Source of the DNA: Verrucomicrobiia bacterium DG1235
GTDB taxonomy: Bacteria > Verrucomicrobiota > Verrucomicrobiia > Opitutales > Opitutaceae
DNA length: 64,000 nt
NCBI GenBank assembly: GCA_000155695.1
Contig: DS990592.1
Span: forward strand, 4,105,820 to 4,169,819
Direction of reading: 5' to 3'
Part shown: positions 1 to 7,808 of the stretch, piece after piece
How the letters are laid out: each line of letters starts with the position of its first letter
How positions within the stretch are numbered: position 1 is the stretch's first letter
Position numbers and translations under genes: made by a program
Notes under the pieces: model-generated
What the model saw: the letters and a program-made list of their open reading frames with translations, nothing else
Database searches by the model: none
Told to the model about the DNA's origin: nothing

Positions 1-739
1 CGACGATTCGAATCGAAATGCTTCGAAGCTATCCCCGATTGCGGATGTGACGTGGACTAATGGGGACGACTCCTACTATTTTTCGCTTTCGCAGACGTCG
101 CAGGTATCTGGATACACTGCTGTTGGCGGGTCAACGGGTGGCTTGTTTGCGAGCAATCCTGATCTTGTCCGCGAAGTGACGCGCAACGTAGAGGTGGGTG
201 CGACTTTGAAGCGATCCGACTGGAGTCTTAGCGCGGCCGGTTTTGTCCGTGAAGACGCGGACCTGGTTGACTGGACGTATTCTTTTGGAAGTCCGAACGC
301 TCGCTCCGCGCGTAATGTGGATATCGATACGTATGGCGTGGAGATCATTGCGTCGCGTCGTTTTGGCGAGCTTGAGCTTCTAGGCAGCGCGACTTTGCTG
401 GATAAGGATGAGGACTACGGGGATGCTTCGGTAGACGCTAGCTTTTACGCTCTCAACTATGCGAAGGTTCGCCTGACGGCGGCAGCGGTTTGGCGGGCTA
501 CGGACTTGATTCAAGTTCGCTTGGACAACGAGTATCGCCAGCAACGCGAAAGCGTCTTGCGAGAGGGAGACGACACTGCGTTTTTCTCGCATGTGGGCAT
601 CTATTACACTGTGCCGGAGGTCGAAGGGCTCGAGCTGAGCGCTTCGGTCGAGAATCTTTGGGAGGACGATTTTCAGGAAATTCCCGGAACGCCCGGTCGC
701 GGACGACAGTTTAGCGTCGGAGCGCGCTGGGGTTGGTAG
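1..739 (+). CDS. TonB-dependent outer-membrane receptor, C-terminal part
   Basis: The frame is open from base 2, so the gene begins outside the window and only about 245 C-terminal residues are seen. The sequence alternates short amphipathic strands and polar turns, as in an outer-membrane beta-barrel. It ends in an aromatic strand (FSVGARWGW), the usual terminal signal for BAM-dependent insertion. TonB-dependent receptors import siderophores, cobalamin or glycans using TonB energy. The plug domain that would help name a substrate is missing here. A strong terminator follows 31 bases after the stop. A different 22-stranded barrel cannot be excluded, but the receptor family is the best fit. 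Confidence 0.75.
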   Translation, partial: DDSNRNASKLSPIADVTWTNGDDSYYFSLSQTSQVSGYTAVGGSTGGLFASNPDLVREVTRNVEVGATLKRSDWSLSAAGFVREDADLVDWTYSFGSPNARSARNVDIDTYGVEIIASRRFGELELLGSATLLDKDEDYGDASVDASFYALNYAKVRLTAAAVWRATDLIQVRLDNEYRQQRESVLREGDDTAFFSHVGIYYTVPEVEGLELSASVENLWEDDFQEIPGTPGRGRQFSVGARWGW

Positions 740-769
740 GCGACTGTATCCAGTAATTGGATTTTTCTC

Positions 770-804
770 AGCGACGCGGCCTATGAGTTCGCGTCGCTTT
801 TTTT
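770..804 (+). terminator. Rho-independent terminator of the TonB receptor gene
   Basis: A 9-bp perfect stem (AGCGACGCG at 770-778 with CGCGTCGCT at 790-798) has an 11-base loop and is followed by a run of seven T (798-804). It serves the plus-strand receptor gene. The right arm lies inside the last codons of the convergent permease gene. Confidence 0.85.
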
Positions 805-1644
805 GCCCCAGGCAATGGCGGCGAATATGAGCGTAGCTCCGATGAGGAGCTTGGTGACGGAGGCGGAGTCGATGGCGCTGGCTTCGCCGAAGATGAAAAG
901 GGATGCTGCCATGGCGAGCGGGACGACTGCGTTGTTGCAGGTGGCGAGGACGCCGGGATTGGTTTTAGCCGCTCCTTTGTTCCACCAGAAGAAGCCGAGG
1001 CCTGAGGCGATGGCTCCGAGGTAGAGAAGGGCGTACCACTGCTCCGGGCTAGGGGTGATTTTGCTCGAGTCGCCCCAAGCTAGAAAGCCCAGTCCAGCGC
1101 AGGTGGCGGCTCCCAAGTAGAGAGCGGCCATGACCTCGCTGTCGTGGATCTCGGGACGCTTGATTCGCCAGGAGCGGTAGAGCAACTGACCAAGGCCGAA
1201 GGAAATGTTGGCGATTTGCATGAGGCCGAACCCGATCCAAAAGGATCCGCTCGGCTGGCTGTATTTGATGACGACTGCTCCTGTTATGGAGAGGAGGGCG
1301 CAGCCCAGCAGGCTCCATTGCCAGCTTCGGTTTATCAGATGATGGGCGAGAACGATGTAGAGGGGAGTGAGCACTGAAAAGAGCGCTACGAGGTGGGAGG
1401 GCAGGAAGGCGAAGGCCTTGATGTAGCTGATGTACATGGCGCCGAATTGGAGGGCTCCAATGGCGACGAGGCTGAGCAGTTCGCGTCGGGTTAGGCGTTT
1501 GGAGCGAAAGAAGGGCAGGAAGCAGAGCCATGCGATAGCGAGTCGGATAGCGGCGACGAAGGTAGAGTCGAGGCTGGTGAGTCGGGATCCGATGATTCCG
1601 AAGGAGAAGGCCCAGAGGAGGGATACGGCGATGAGGAAAGGCAT
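781..1644 (-). CDS. EamA/DMT-superfamily permease
   Basis: 287 residues, almost entirely hydrophobic, with about ten predicted membrane segments in two five-helix halves. This is the layout of EamA-type drug/metabolite transporters (YddG and RhaT relatives). The N-terminus (MPFLIAVSLLWAFSFGIIGS) and the repeated proline- and glycine-rich helix ends fit the family. Substrates in this family range from amino acids to sugars and cannot be read from sequence. The start ATG lies 12 bases after the aat stop, so it is probably the last gene of a 2895-to-781 operon. Its 3' end overlaps the terminator of the convergent TonB receptor gene. Confidence 0.85.
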   Translation of the reverse strand: MPFLIAVSLLWAFSFGIIGSRLTSLDSTFVAAIRLAIAWLCFLPFFRSKRLTRRELLSLVAIGALQFGAMYISYIKAFAFLPSHLVALFSVLTPLYIVLAHHLINRSWQWSLLGCALLSITGAVVIKYSQPSGSFWIGFGLMQIANISFGLGQLLYRSWRIKRPEIHDSEVMAALYLGAATCAGLGFLAWGDSSKITPSPEQWYALLYLGAIASGLGFFWWNKGAAKTNPGVLATCNNAVVPLAMAASLFIFGEASAIDSASVTKLLIGATLIFAAIAWGKKSDANS

Positions 1645-1656
1645 GGGGAGAGGGTG

Positions 1657-2340
1657 CTAGTCTAAGCGCCAATGGGCTTGTAGGGTGGCGTTCTTTTGTG
1701 CGGCTGCGAGCTCGTGGAGGAAGCGGGTGCGGGGCACTTCCTCGGCTCCGAGGCTTTTGAGGTGGGCGGTGGGCTGCTGGGCGTCGATGAATTCGAAGTG
1801 GTTTTTCTCGGCAAAATCTACGAGTCCGGAAAAGGCGAATTTCGAGGCGTCTCTTTCGTGGTGGAACATGGATTCGCCGAAGAAGGCGCTGCCGAGGGAG
1901 ACGCCGTAGAGTCCGCCGACGAGTTTGCCTTCCCGGTAGGTTTCGAAGGAGTGGGCGAGGCCGAGCTCGTGGAGGCGTATGTATGCCTTCTGCATTTCGC
2001 CGGTGATCCAGGTGCCGTCCTGTCCGGGGCGCGGAGCTTTGGCGCAGGAGGCGATCACGCGTGGAAAGTTGGCGTCGATGCGGAGCTCGAATTTGCCCGA
2101 GCGGACGAGTCGGGCGAGGGTGGCGCTGCGCTTGAATTTATGCGTGTAGAGCACCATGCGGGGATTGGGGGAGAACCAGAGGATGGGATCGCCCTCGGAA
2201 AACCATGGAAAGATTCCGCTGGAATAGGCGGCGATGAGGCGTTCCGGACTGAGGTCGCCTCCGATCGCGATGATGCCTTCCTCTTCCGCTAGCTCGGGAT
2301 CGGGAAAGATTGGGTCGTCCCGTAGTTGGAAAATGGGCAC
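1657..2340 (-). CDS. aat: Leucyl/phenylalanyl-tRNA--protein transferase
   Basis: 227 residues, close to the usual 230-240. Aat transfers Leu or Phe from its tRNA to N-terminal Arg or Lys of proteins, marking them for ClpS/ClpAP degradation in the N-end rule pathway. Family motifs are clear: GGDLSPERL (28-36), GIFPWF (42-47), WFSPNPRMVL (55-64) and, later, GLYGVSLGSAFFGESMF. The start codon is GTG, and no better ATG exists downstream before the conserved N-terminus. It sits 15 bases after the preceding hypothetical gene and 12 bases before the permease, suggesting cotranscription. It acts in the cytoplasm. Confidence 0.95.
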   Translation of the reverse strand: MPIFQLRDDPIFPDPELAEEEGIIAIGGDLSPERLIAAYSSGIFPWFSEGDPILWFSPNPRMVLYTHKFKRSATLARLVRSGKFELRIDANFPRVIASCAKAPRPGQDGTWITGEMQKAYIRLHELGLAHSFETYREGKLVGGLYGVSLGSAFFGESMFHHERDASKFAFSGLVDFAEKNHFEFIDAQQPTAHLKSLGAEEVPRTRFLHELAAAQKNATLQAHWRLD

Positions 2341-2355
2341 GGGAACGGAAACTTT

Positions 2356-2895
2356 CTAGGGTTGGGGGATTTCGTCGGCGGTGCCGAATCGCTCGATGAG
2401 TCGATCGTAGGAGATGGTGCGACTGTCTGGAGTGACTTTGGCTGCGAAGAGCTGGCTCCAGATTTCTCTAGGGATGAGGTCGGAGGCATTGGAAGAGCGA
2501 GACGAGCTGGAGATGTCGTCGTTGTCGTCGAATTTGAGCTTCCAAGGCAGCTGAAAGTAGTTGTGCGCCTTGTCGGCGGTGATGAGCACGGCGCTGAGCT
2601 CGTTTGCTCCGGTGGTTTCGTTTTGAATCCGGATTGCGGATACGAAGGAGATGACGCGCAGGTTGTAGACCCAGATGAAGTCGCAGATAGTTTGCAGGAG
2701 CGCTTCGCTGCTTTCGGTGACTGCGTTCGGCAGGGTGAGGTTGACGAAGGGTCCGCCATCTCGCTTGCCGAGGAAGAGTGGGAGGATGCCCTTAAATTCC
2801 TTGAAGATGGCCTCGGTGTGGAGAGCCATGGCTTCGTGCAGGCCGGCGGTGTTGGGCGCTTGTTCGGTGAGTAGCTTCTGGAGTGACGCTGACAT
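2356..2895 (-). CDS. Conserved-looking hypothetical cytoplasmic protein
   Basis: 179 residues from the ATG at 2895; a longer upstream reading in this frame is Arg/His-rich shadow sequence overlapping msrB and was discarded. There is no signal peptide or membrane segment. The body is mixed alpha/beta (for example FVNLTLPNAV, VYNLRVISFVSAIRI) with an acidic then serine-rich stretch (FDDNDDISSSSRSS) before an Ile/Trp-rich C-terminal part. I do not recognise a family. It is the first gene of a probable three-gene operon with aat and the DMT permease. Its coding character (third-position bias) matches its neighbours, so it is likely real. Confidence 0.7.
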   Translation of the reverse strand: MSASLQKLLTEQAPNTAGLHEAMALHTEAIFKEFKGILPLFLGKRDGGPFVNLTLPNAVTESSEALLQTICDFIWVYNLRVISFVSAIRIQNETTGANELSAVLITADKAHNYFQLPWKLKFDDNDDISSSSRSSNASDLIPREIWSQLFAAKVTPDSRTISYDRLIERFGTADEIPQP

Positions 2896-2987
2896 GGAGT
2901 CAGCTTTTAGGAAGCGGGAGCGATGTCGAGCCGTTTGGCGAAAGTCGGGTTCGGTGAGGTGCTCTAAGGTGAGGAAGCGTACGTCTT

Positions 2988-3581
2988 TTATCGAGCGTGG
3001 TCTGCGAACTGGGAAAGATCGCGTGCTTCGATTTCGTCTTTTTGCACGAATTCGATGGAGGTGGAGTTGATGCAGTAGCGCTGGCTGGTGGGCTTGGGAC
3101 CGTCTGGGAAGAGGTGTCCGAGGTGTCCGCCGCAGCGTTTGCAATGCACTTCGGTCCGGGTCATCCCGTAGCTGGTGTCGACGGTTTGGCCAACGTTTTC
3201 CGGGACGATTGAGTCCCAGAAGCTAGGCCATCCGGTGCCGGAGTCGAACTTCTCGCCGCTGGCGAAGAGGGGAGCCTCGCAGGCGGCGCAGAGGTAGAGG
3301 CCCGTGTCTTTGTTGTTCCAGTAGGCGTTTCGGAACGCCGGCTCGGTGCCGTGCTTTCGCATGACTCGGAACTGATCTGGGGAAAGTGTTTTTTGCCACT
3401 CTTCGTCGGATTTCTGAAATGCTTCCAGAGCGGTGGTTGCGGCGTGCGACGGGAGGGCGCAGGCGGCGAGGTCTTCGACGGGTTGGGTAGGGTCGAGTTC
3501 AGGTGAATTGTCGTCGGTGGCCATGATTTGTGTGGTAAGGATTGCGAGGCAGGACGCGAGTGTGAGTAGCGATGTTTTCAT
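2988..3581 (-). CDS. msrB: Secreted peptide-methionine (R)-S-oxide reductase
   Basis: 197 residues. MsrB reduces methionine-R-sulfoxide in proteins back to methionine. The start at 3581 gives a clean signal peptide (MKTSLLTLASCLAILTTQIM then A), so the enzyme is probably periplasmic. An upstream TTG at 3638 would bury that signal and was rejected. The SelR domain spans about 60-185: two zinc-binding CxxC pairs (C98/C101 and C147/C150, the latter in HCKRCGGHLGH) and the catalytic cysteine C170 in RYCINS. A separate MsrA is not in the window. Assignment is very secure; reductant in the periplasm is unknown. Confidence 0.93.
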   Translation of the reverse strand: MKTSLLTLASCLAILTTQIMATDDNSPELDPTQPVEDLAACALPSHAATTALEAFQKSDEEWQKTLSPDQFRVMRKHGTEPAFRNAYWNNKDTGLYLCAACEAPLFASGEKFDSGTGWPSFWDSIVPENVGQTVDTSYGMTRTEVHCKRCGGHLGHLFPDGPKPTSQRYCINSTSIEFVQKDEIEARDLSQFADHAR

Positions 3582-3682
3582 GCTGCGCTTTTTGTCGAAT
3601 CGATTGATGGACGATGTCCGTGTATCGCTGTGAGGCAAACGGTTTTGGGCTTATTCCGATTGCCGGCTTGAGAAATGGAGAA

Positions 3683-3708
3683 GCCGCCAAGCTATATAGC
3701 TTGGCGGC
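3683..3708. terminator. Perfect 26-base palindrome, probable terminator
   Basis: GCCGCCAAGCTAT meets its exact reverse complement with no spacer. It lies 30 bases downstream of the DUF3016 gene (minus strand) and upstream of msrB. The minus-strand continuation (CTTCTCCATTTC) is only moderately T-rich, so it may be a weak terminator or processing hairpin. Confidence 0.6.
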
Positions 3709-3738
3709 CTGGTAGCATGCGAGAGTTGGGCGCTCTCG

Positions 3739-4281
3739 CTATTGGGTTTTCACGGCTCGTCTGAGCTCTTTCGATGCCCAGCCTCTCACGAGTTCCGTGA
3801 CGTAGGGGGCTTTCTCGTCGGATCTAATCCAGGGTCCCCTAAATTTAAATGTGTATCCGATATCTGATTCTCTGGTGGTACCGCTCGCGATCAGCTTTTC
3901 GGACGGGTCGTAGACCGCGTAGCTGAAGTTGATGCGAGGTGGGAAAATCGACTTGTACACCCGGTAGTCTCCGTAGGTGGAGGTAAGGGGAGAACGATCG
4001 CCCGCCAAATCAATATCGGTGATAACGACTTCGAGAATGTATCCATCAGGCAAGTACTTGTTAGCTGACTTTTGAAACGCGTTTTTGACGCTTTTCAGTA
4101 CGCTTTCGGCTCGCTTGTCTGTACGGCCGTAGTCGTTGTCGATATCTGTATAGTGGTCGCTGTCCTCGAATTGAATTCTCAGTTCGATTTGCGATTCTTC
4201 CGTTTTTACCGCGTAGGCATTAGTTGAATACGCTGCGGCGAAAAACAGTGTTGCGCTAGCAATGATTCTGCTGGTTTTCAT
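3739..4281 (-). CDS. DUF3016 family secreted protein
   Basis: 180 residues with a signal peptide (about residues 1-24, ending NAYA). The mature part contains the hallmark ITDIDLAG segment and a following TSTYGDYRVYKSIFPPRI region, typical of DUF3016 proteins. These are small periplasmic or envelope proteins of unknown function found mainly in Gammaproteobacteria and some Verrucomicrobiota. A perfect Shine-Dalgarno sequence precedes the ATG. The gene stands alone between a palindrome downstream and the divergent 55-aa protein upstream. Family membership is by recognition of the motif pattern, not a database search. Confidence 0.75.
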   Translation of the reverse strand: MKTSRIIASATLFFAAAYSTNAYAVKTEESQIELRIQFEDSDHYTDIDNDYGRTDKRAESVLKSVKNAFQKSANKYLPDGYILEVVITDIDLAGDRSPLTSTYGDYRVYKSIFPPRINFSYAVYDPSEKLIASGTTRESDIGYTFKFRGPWIRSDEKAPYVTELVRGWASKELRRAVKTQ

Positions 4282-4286
4282 ATATT

Positions 4287-4293
4287 CCCTCCT
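4287..4293 (-). promoter_or_regulatory. Strong ribosome binding site of the DUF3016 gene
   Basis: On the minus strand the sequence reads AGGAGGG, five bases before the ATG at 4281. It fixes the start of the DUF3016 gene and shows that canonical Shine-Dalgarno signals exist in this genome, though many other genes here lack one. Confidence 0.8.
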
Positions 4294-4470
4294 GTTTGTT
4301 TCCCTTGTGGATCTAAGCCTTTTAGGCCGCTGATCTCGATCATATAATACGGGATCGGCTTGTTGGCGGATTCAAGAATTCGGCGGCTCTGCGGCTGCTG
4401 GGCGCTTAGAATGGAATTGACAGGAATGCTCGCTATTATTTTAAGCCGCGATCTGTAACAACGCATTTCT

Positions 4471-4638
4471 ATGGCAGACGAAAAGAAGAGCACTTCAACA
4501 AATTCGAAACCAGCGACTCCGGCGAAGGCGTCAAAGGCTTCGAAATCGGGCGCAACAAATGGCAAGGGCGACGCCCCTCGCAATTGTTTTAGCGACAGCT
4601 ATCGTTCGAACTTCGACGGTATCGACTGGAGTAAGTAG
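4471..4638 (+). CDS. Small basic protein with conserved-looking aromatic C-terminus (55 aa)
   Basis: A 55-residue reading frame, too short for routine gene calling. The N-terminal half is a Lys/Ser/Thr/Ala/Pro-rich, probably disordered tail (MADEKKSTSTNSKPATPAKA). The C-terminal part is compact and polar (GDAPRNCFSDSYRSNFDGID then WSK). It is followed 38 bases later by a textbook terminator on the same strand, which argues strongly for a real transcript. A TTGACA lies at 4417-4422, but a matching -10 element is weak. I do not know the function. The disordered basic tail with a short ordered motif suggests a nucleic-acid or ribosome-associated protein, but that is inference. Confidence 0.7.
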   Translation: MADEKKSTSTNSKPATPAKASKASKSGATNGKGDAPRNCFSDSYRSNFDGIDWSK

Positions 4639-4676
4639 CGATAGAGATTTGCCAGGGAGAACGGTCCCTGTTTGAC

Positions 4677-4704
4677 GCCACCGCAGAGACGCGGTGGCTT
4701 TTTT
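4677..4704 (+). terminator. Rho-independent terminator after the 55-aa gene
   Basis: An 8-bp stem GCCACCGC (4677-4684) with GCGGTGGC (4691-4698), a 6-base loop and six T (4699-4704). Orientation is plus, so it terminates the small gene at 4471-4638. Confidence 0.88.
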
Positions 4705-4723
4705 GTGGCTTGGGGTAAGATCC

Positions 4724-5449
4724 CTATTTGGACCAGATCTCTTGGGCGATGAGTTGTTTGGTAGCGGCCTGGGCCCATCCGCGATTGGCGGCGGGGCTGG
4801 CGGGGGAAGGGTGCAGGACTTTGCCGTGGCGGATGTCGACGCCTTCGAGGGCGGCCTTGGCCTGGGCTTGGGCGAATCCGCCGACGCCGACGATCCAATG
4901 GGGCTGGAGGATTTCGATACAGCGGCGCAGGTGGAGGTTGCAGGCTTCGAAGAGGGGGGAGCTTTCGGCTTTGGGGAGCTTGTCGGGGGTGCGGTTGCGC
5001 GAGCTTTCCTCCATGAAGACGAGGGGGCAGTAGTTGAGCACGAAGTGGTCTGCGAAGAAGTCTTTGGCGTTAGGGTAGCGTTCTGAGAAGAGTCCCCATA
5101 GGCGGCGGCCTGAGACTTCTGACTTCTGGCAGGCGAAGCCGAGGATGGGACGTTTGGGGTGTTCGGGGAAAGGGATGTCGACGGGAGCTTCGATGCCCAT
5201 CCAGTTTTTGACGGCATCGATTTCGCCGAAGGGAACGCCGGTCTGGGCCATGCCCCAAGGCCCTGGATTCATGCCCATGAAGACGACGCGTTTCTGATTG
5301 GTGGCGTAGCGCTCGAGGTAGGTTTTATGTGGCTGCCACGCGTAGCGGAGAGGATTGTAGACGTAGGCCGTCGGCAGGGCGAAATTGAGGGTGTCGACTG
5401 TGTCGCAAAGCTCTGAGGCGGCGTCGACGAGTTTGGTGGCGAGAGACAT
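4724..5449 (-). CDS. SMUG1-type single-strand-selective uracil-DNA glycosylase
   Basis: 241 residues. Family 3 uracil-DNA glycosylases excise uracil and 5-hydroxymethyluracil to start base-excision repair. Motif 1, GMNPGPWGMAQTGVPFGE (59-76), and motif 2, HPSPASPAANRGW near residue 213, match vertebrate SMUG1 closely. SMUG enzymes are rare in bacteria and patchily distributed. The gene is monocistronic, convergent with the 55-aa gene and divergent from a small hydrophobic reading frame. The ATG at 5449 precedes an amphipathic N-terminal helix; no upstream extension is needed. Confidence 0.92.
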   Translation of the reverse strand: MSLATKLVDAASELCDTVDTLNFALPTAYVYNPLRYAWQPHKTYLERYATNQKRVVFMGMNPGPWGMAQTGVPFGEIDAVKNWMGIEAPVDIPFPEHPKRPILGFACQKSEVSGRRLWGLFSERYPNAKDFFADHFVLNYCPLVFMEESSRNRTPDKLPKAESSPLFEACNLHLRRCIEILQPHWIVGVGGFAQAQAKAALEGVDIRHGKVLHPSPASPAANRGWAQAATKQLIAQEIWSK

Positions 5450-5585
5450 GCGGCATTGGATGCTGCAGGCAAATTCGGGTCAATTCAGTTTGTGAATCGG
5501 AGTGGCGCTACAATTTTTTCGTAACCTTGATCAGCAGTTTGGGTACTTGAAAATATAACACCAACATTCAACGGAGTAACCGAAT

Positions 5586-5675
5586 ATGAGCCTACTAATT
5601 TTCTCAGCCCTGATTTGGGCAGCACTTGCATCAATTGCCGTACTAGACGGAGTTGACAGCCAGGCGAAGCGTTAA
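5586..5675 (+). CDS. Candidate 29-aa membrane microprotein
   Basis: A 29-codon frame beginning MSLLIFSALIWAALASIAVL and ending DGVDSQAKR: one hydrophobic helix and a short charged tail. A GGAG lies 11 bases upstream and a TATAAC -10-like hexamer lies at 5554-5559. It sits alone between the SMUG gene and the exonuclease. It may be a single-pass membrane peptide. With so few codons, chance cannot be ruled out. Confidence 0.4.
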   Translation: MSLLIFSALIWAALASIAVLDGVDSQAKR

Positions 5676-5785
5676 GGCGCTAAGCGAAATCTTCAAGGTA
5701 GACGTATCCGAAAAACAAGGACGCGTCGCCTTTTTCGCGTATATGGATTGGTGAGAACGTTAAGACTCGGGCGACGACCAGTAGC

Positions 5786-6466
5786 CTAGAAAGAGTAGGC
5801 GAGGTAGTCGAATCGCTTAGGTTCGGAAGTCTCGTATTCTTTCTTCCTGTTTTTCACGGGAAGGGTGGGAATCTCTTCTTCGTGCACGGGCACGCGGGTG
5901 CAGAGCTTTTCGAGATCGGGATGGTCCTGGATGCGCTGGTAGATGTGTGCGAGCAGGATGGCATCGCTCTGAGCATCGTGGCGACGCATGGAGGAAAGGC
6001 CGGCTGAAAGGCGTTCCGCTATGTCGTCTAGCGAATTGCGCAGGCGAGAGAAGTCCGGCCACATGACTTCGAAAATATCCATGGTGTCGATGAAGCGCAC
6101 GGTGCGGGTCTCGACGCCTTCCTGGCGCGCGTACTTGCGGATGAAATTGAAATCGAAGCGGTAGATGTCGTGTCCGAAGAGAGTAGCGTCGCCGACCCAG
6201 TCTGAGAATGCCTGAAGGGCTTCGAGCGGCTTGGGGGCGTCTTTGACGTCTTCGTCGCGGACTCGGGTGAGCTTCTGGATGTTTTCGGGAATAGGTTTTC
6301 CCGGGTTCACGTATGTGCAGAAGCTGTCCTCGACGTTCATGATCACCCCGCCGAGGCGAACGCCTGCGATTTGGGTGATTTCTTCCTGCTTGTACCGGAG
6401 ACCTGTCGTTTCGAGGTCAAACGCCACTAGTTCCCTTACGCCGAGCAAGGGATGGAATGATGGCAT
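5786..6466 (-). CDS. DEDDh-family 3'-5' exonuclease (DnaQ-like)
   Basis: 226 residues from the ATG at 6466; a GTG at 6490 would add eight residues and has no better ribosome site. The three exonuclease motifs are in order: FDLETTG (D17, E19), GHDIYRFDFNFI, and RRHDAQSDA with the catalytic His and Asp. The family includes DNA polymerase III epsilon and free-standing repair or RNA-trimming exonucleases. No polymerase-binding domain is evident, and the C-terminus (after about 190) is a charged tail. The gene stands alone, so a proofreading versus repair role is unresolved. Confidence 0.88.
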   Translation of the reverse strand: MPSFHPLLGVRELVAFDLETTGLRYKQEEITQIAGVRLGGVIMNVEDSFCTYVNPGKPIPENIQKLTRVRDEDVKDAPKPLEALQAFSDWVGDATLFGHDIYRFDFNFIRKYARQEGVETRTVRFIDTMDIFEVMWPDFSRLRNSLDDIAERLSAGLSSMRRHDAQSDAILLAHIYQRIQDHPDLEKLCTRVPVHEEEIPTLPVKNRKKEYETSEPKRFDYLAYSF

Positions 6467-7157
6467 TTTTGTTTCTGTCAGTGGTTTCACGGGTGTAATA
6501 AGCAGTTCTACATTTCTCTATCGGATAAAGACTGGGATTTACCAGATTTCGTTCCGCGGGCGCGAGATTTTGACATATTCTTGTCATGAAAACCTGTCGC
6601 TGCGTGGTGTAGAGCCGCGGAGATTCATCTATCGTATACGAATAGCGAGCAAAAATGGCGGCGGTAAAGTGAGTTTGAGGGCGAATTTCGTCAAAAATCT
6701 CGCGGGTGTGTCGATTTAGGGATTCGCGTCGCCGCTTCATTCCTTTTTTTTGGCTTTGCGCGGTACCCACCTACGATGACTCAATTGGGAAAAATTGGGC
6801 TTCGAGGAAGTCTAATTCGCCCTGATTTTGATCTCGTTGACCGCTTTCGCTAGCTACGAATTCTTAGCCAAGCGATGGATCGTATTTTTCGAGGCCGATC
6901 GGCTGGGAAACGGATGGCGAACCGTGAAGCGGGGCGGAGATTTACGAGGTACTGACTGACGGAAGCCTCGTAGAGAGCGGGGGTTTGACGGTCGACGATG
7001 GATGGGTTTGAGGCTAAACCGATCAAGCTAGGTGATATCAAGAAAGCTTTGCTGGATGTCTTGTCTGAGACGATTTCGCGAAACTAGATAGACGAAGGCT
7101 AATGGTTTTCGATTGTGGTGGCGGGGCAGCTTCTGTTGGGTGCTGGTTTTGCTGAAA
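6467..7157. other. Intergenic stretch without a supported gene
   Basis: About 690 bases. Short open frames on both strands lack coding character and ribosome sites. The only structures noted are an inverted repeat TGACA-N6-TGTCA at 6571-6586, which could be an operator, and a T-rich run near 6748. No RNA gene is recognised. Confidence 0.5.
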
Positions 7158-7808
7158 ATGAGTCGAGTGCTGAAAGTCCTTTTTGATGATGTGGGTTTTG
7201 TAGTAGTTAACAAGCCTTCTGGAATGTTGAGCGAGGGGGGTGGAGATCGAGAGGTGGATCTTGAGCAAGCTGTATCCGAATTAATGGGACGCCAGTGTTG
7301 GTGTTGTCATCGACTGGATCGCTTGACGAGTGGAGTGGTGGTTCTGCGAAAGGGAAGGCGGTTCGTGAAGGAGTTGGCAGGGCAGTTTGAGTCGCGTGGC
7401 GTGCGCAAGGAGTATTGGCTGTTGGTGGATGGTCTTTGGGATAGGCGTATTCAGAAAATGGAGTCTCAGATCGCTTCGATTGGTCGAGGCAAGTATGCGA
7501 ATGTCGAATCAGGCGGAAAGGCGGCGGCGAGCACGTTTCGGGTGCTTGGATTGGACGAGGAGAGACGTGTTAGCTGGATGTCCGGACTGTTGAAGACGGG
7601 GAGGACGCATCAGCTGAGGTTGCATGCGTTGAAGGCGGGTTGTCCGGTAGTGGGGGATCCACTGTACGGAAAGTCGCGCGATGATGGCTTGTTCGGACTG
7701 CATGCTCGCTCTTTACGGATGCGGCATCCGGCGTCGGGCGAGGAGCTGAGCTTCGAGGCCGAGCCGCCAGATGAGTGGCGGGGTCTTTTGGAGCGATTCG
7801 AGAGCTAG
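7158..7808 (+). CDS. RluA-family 23S rRNA/tRNA pseudouridine synthase
   Basis: 216 residues from the ATG at 7158; a GTG or TTG further upstream would add only a hydrophobic, non-conserved extension. The enzyme isomerises uridine to pseudouridine in RNA. The catalytic motif HRLDRLTSGV has Asp54, and KTGRTHQLRLH and GDPLYG follow at the expected spacing. There is no N-terminal S4 domain, so it resembles the short RluA/RluC-type catalytic cores; the RNA target cannot be told. Its TAG stop shares four bases with the stop of the convergent IMPase-like gene. Confidence 0.9.
   Translation: MSRVLKVLFDDVGFVVVNKPSGMLSEGGGDREVDLEQAVSELMGRQCWCCHRLDRLTSGVVVLRKGRRFVKELAGQFESRGVRKEYWLLVDGLWDRRIQKMESQIASIGRGKYANVESGGKAAASTFRVLGLDEERRVSWMSGLLKTGRTHQLRLHALKAGCPVVGDPLYGKSRDDGLFGLHARSLRMRHPASGEELSFEAEPPDEWRGLLERFES

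Noticed and set aside
4278-4583. 101-codon minus-strand frame opposite the 55-aa gene
   Set aside because: Irregular composition, no ribosome site, and it covers a plus-strand gene with its own terminator.
6571-6586. TGACA-N6-TGTCA inverted repeat as an SOS-type operator
   Set aside because: It is not next to a gene start (the nearest starts at 6466, divergent), and the half-sites match no operator I can name with confidence.
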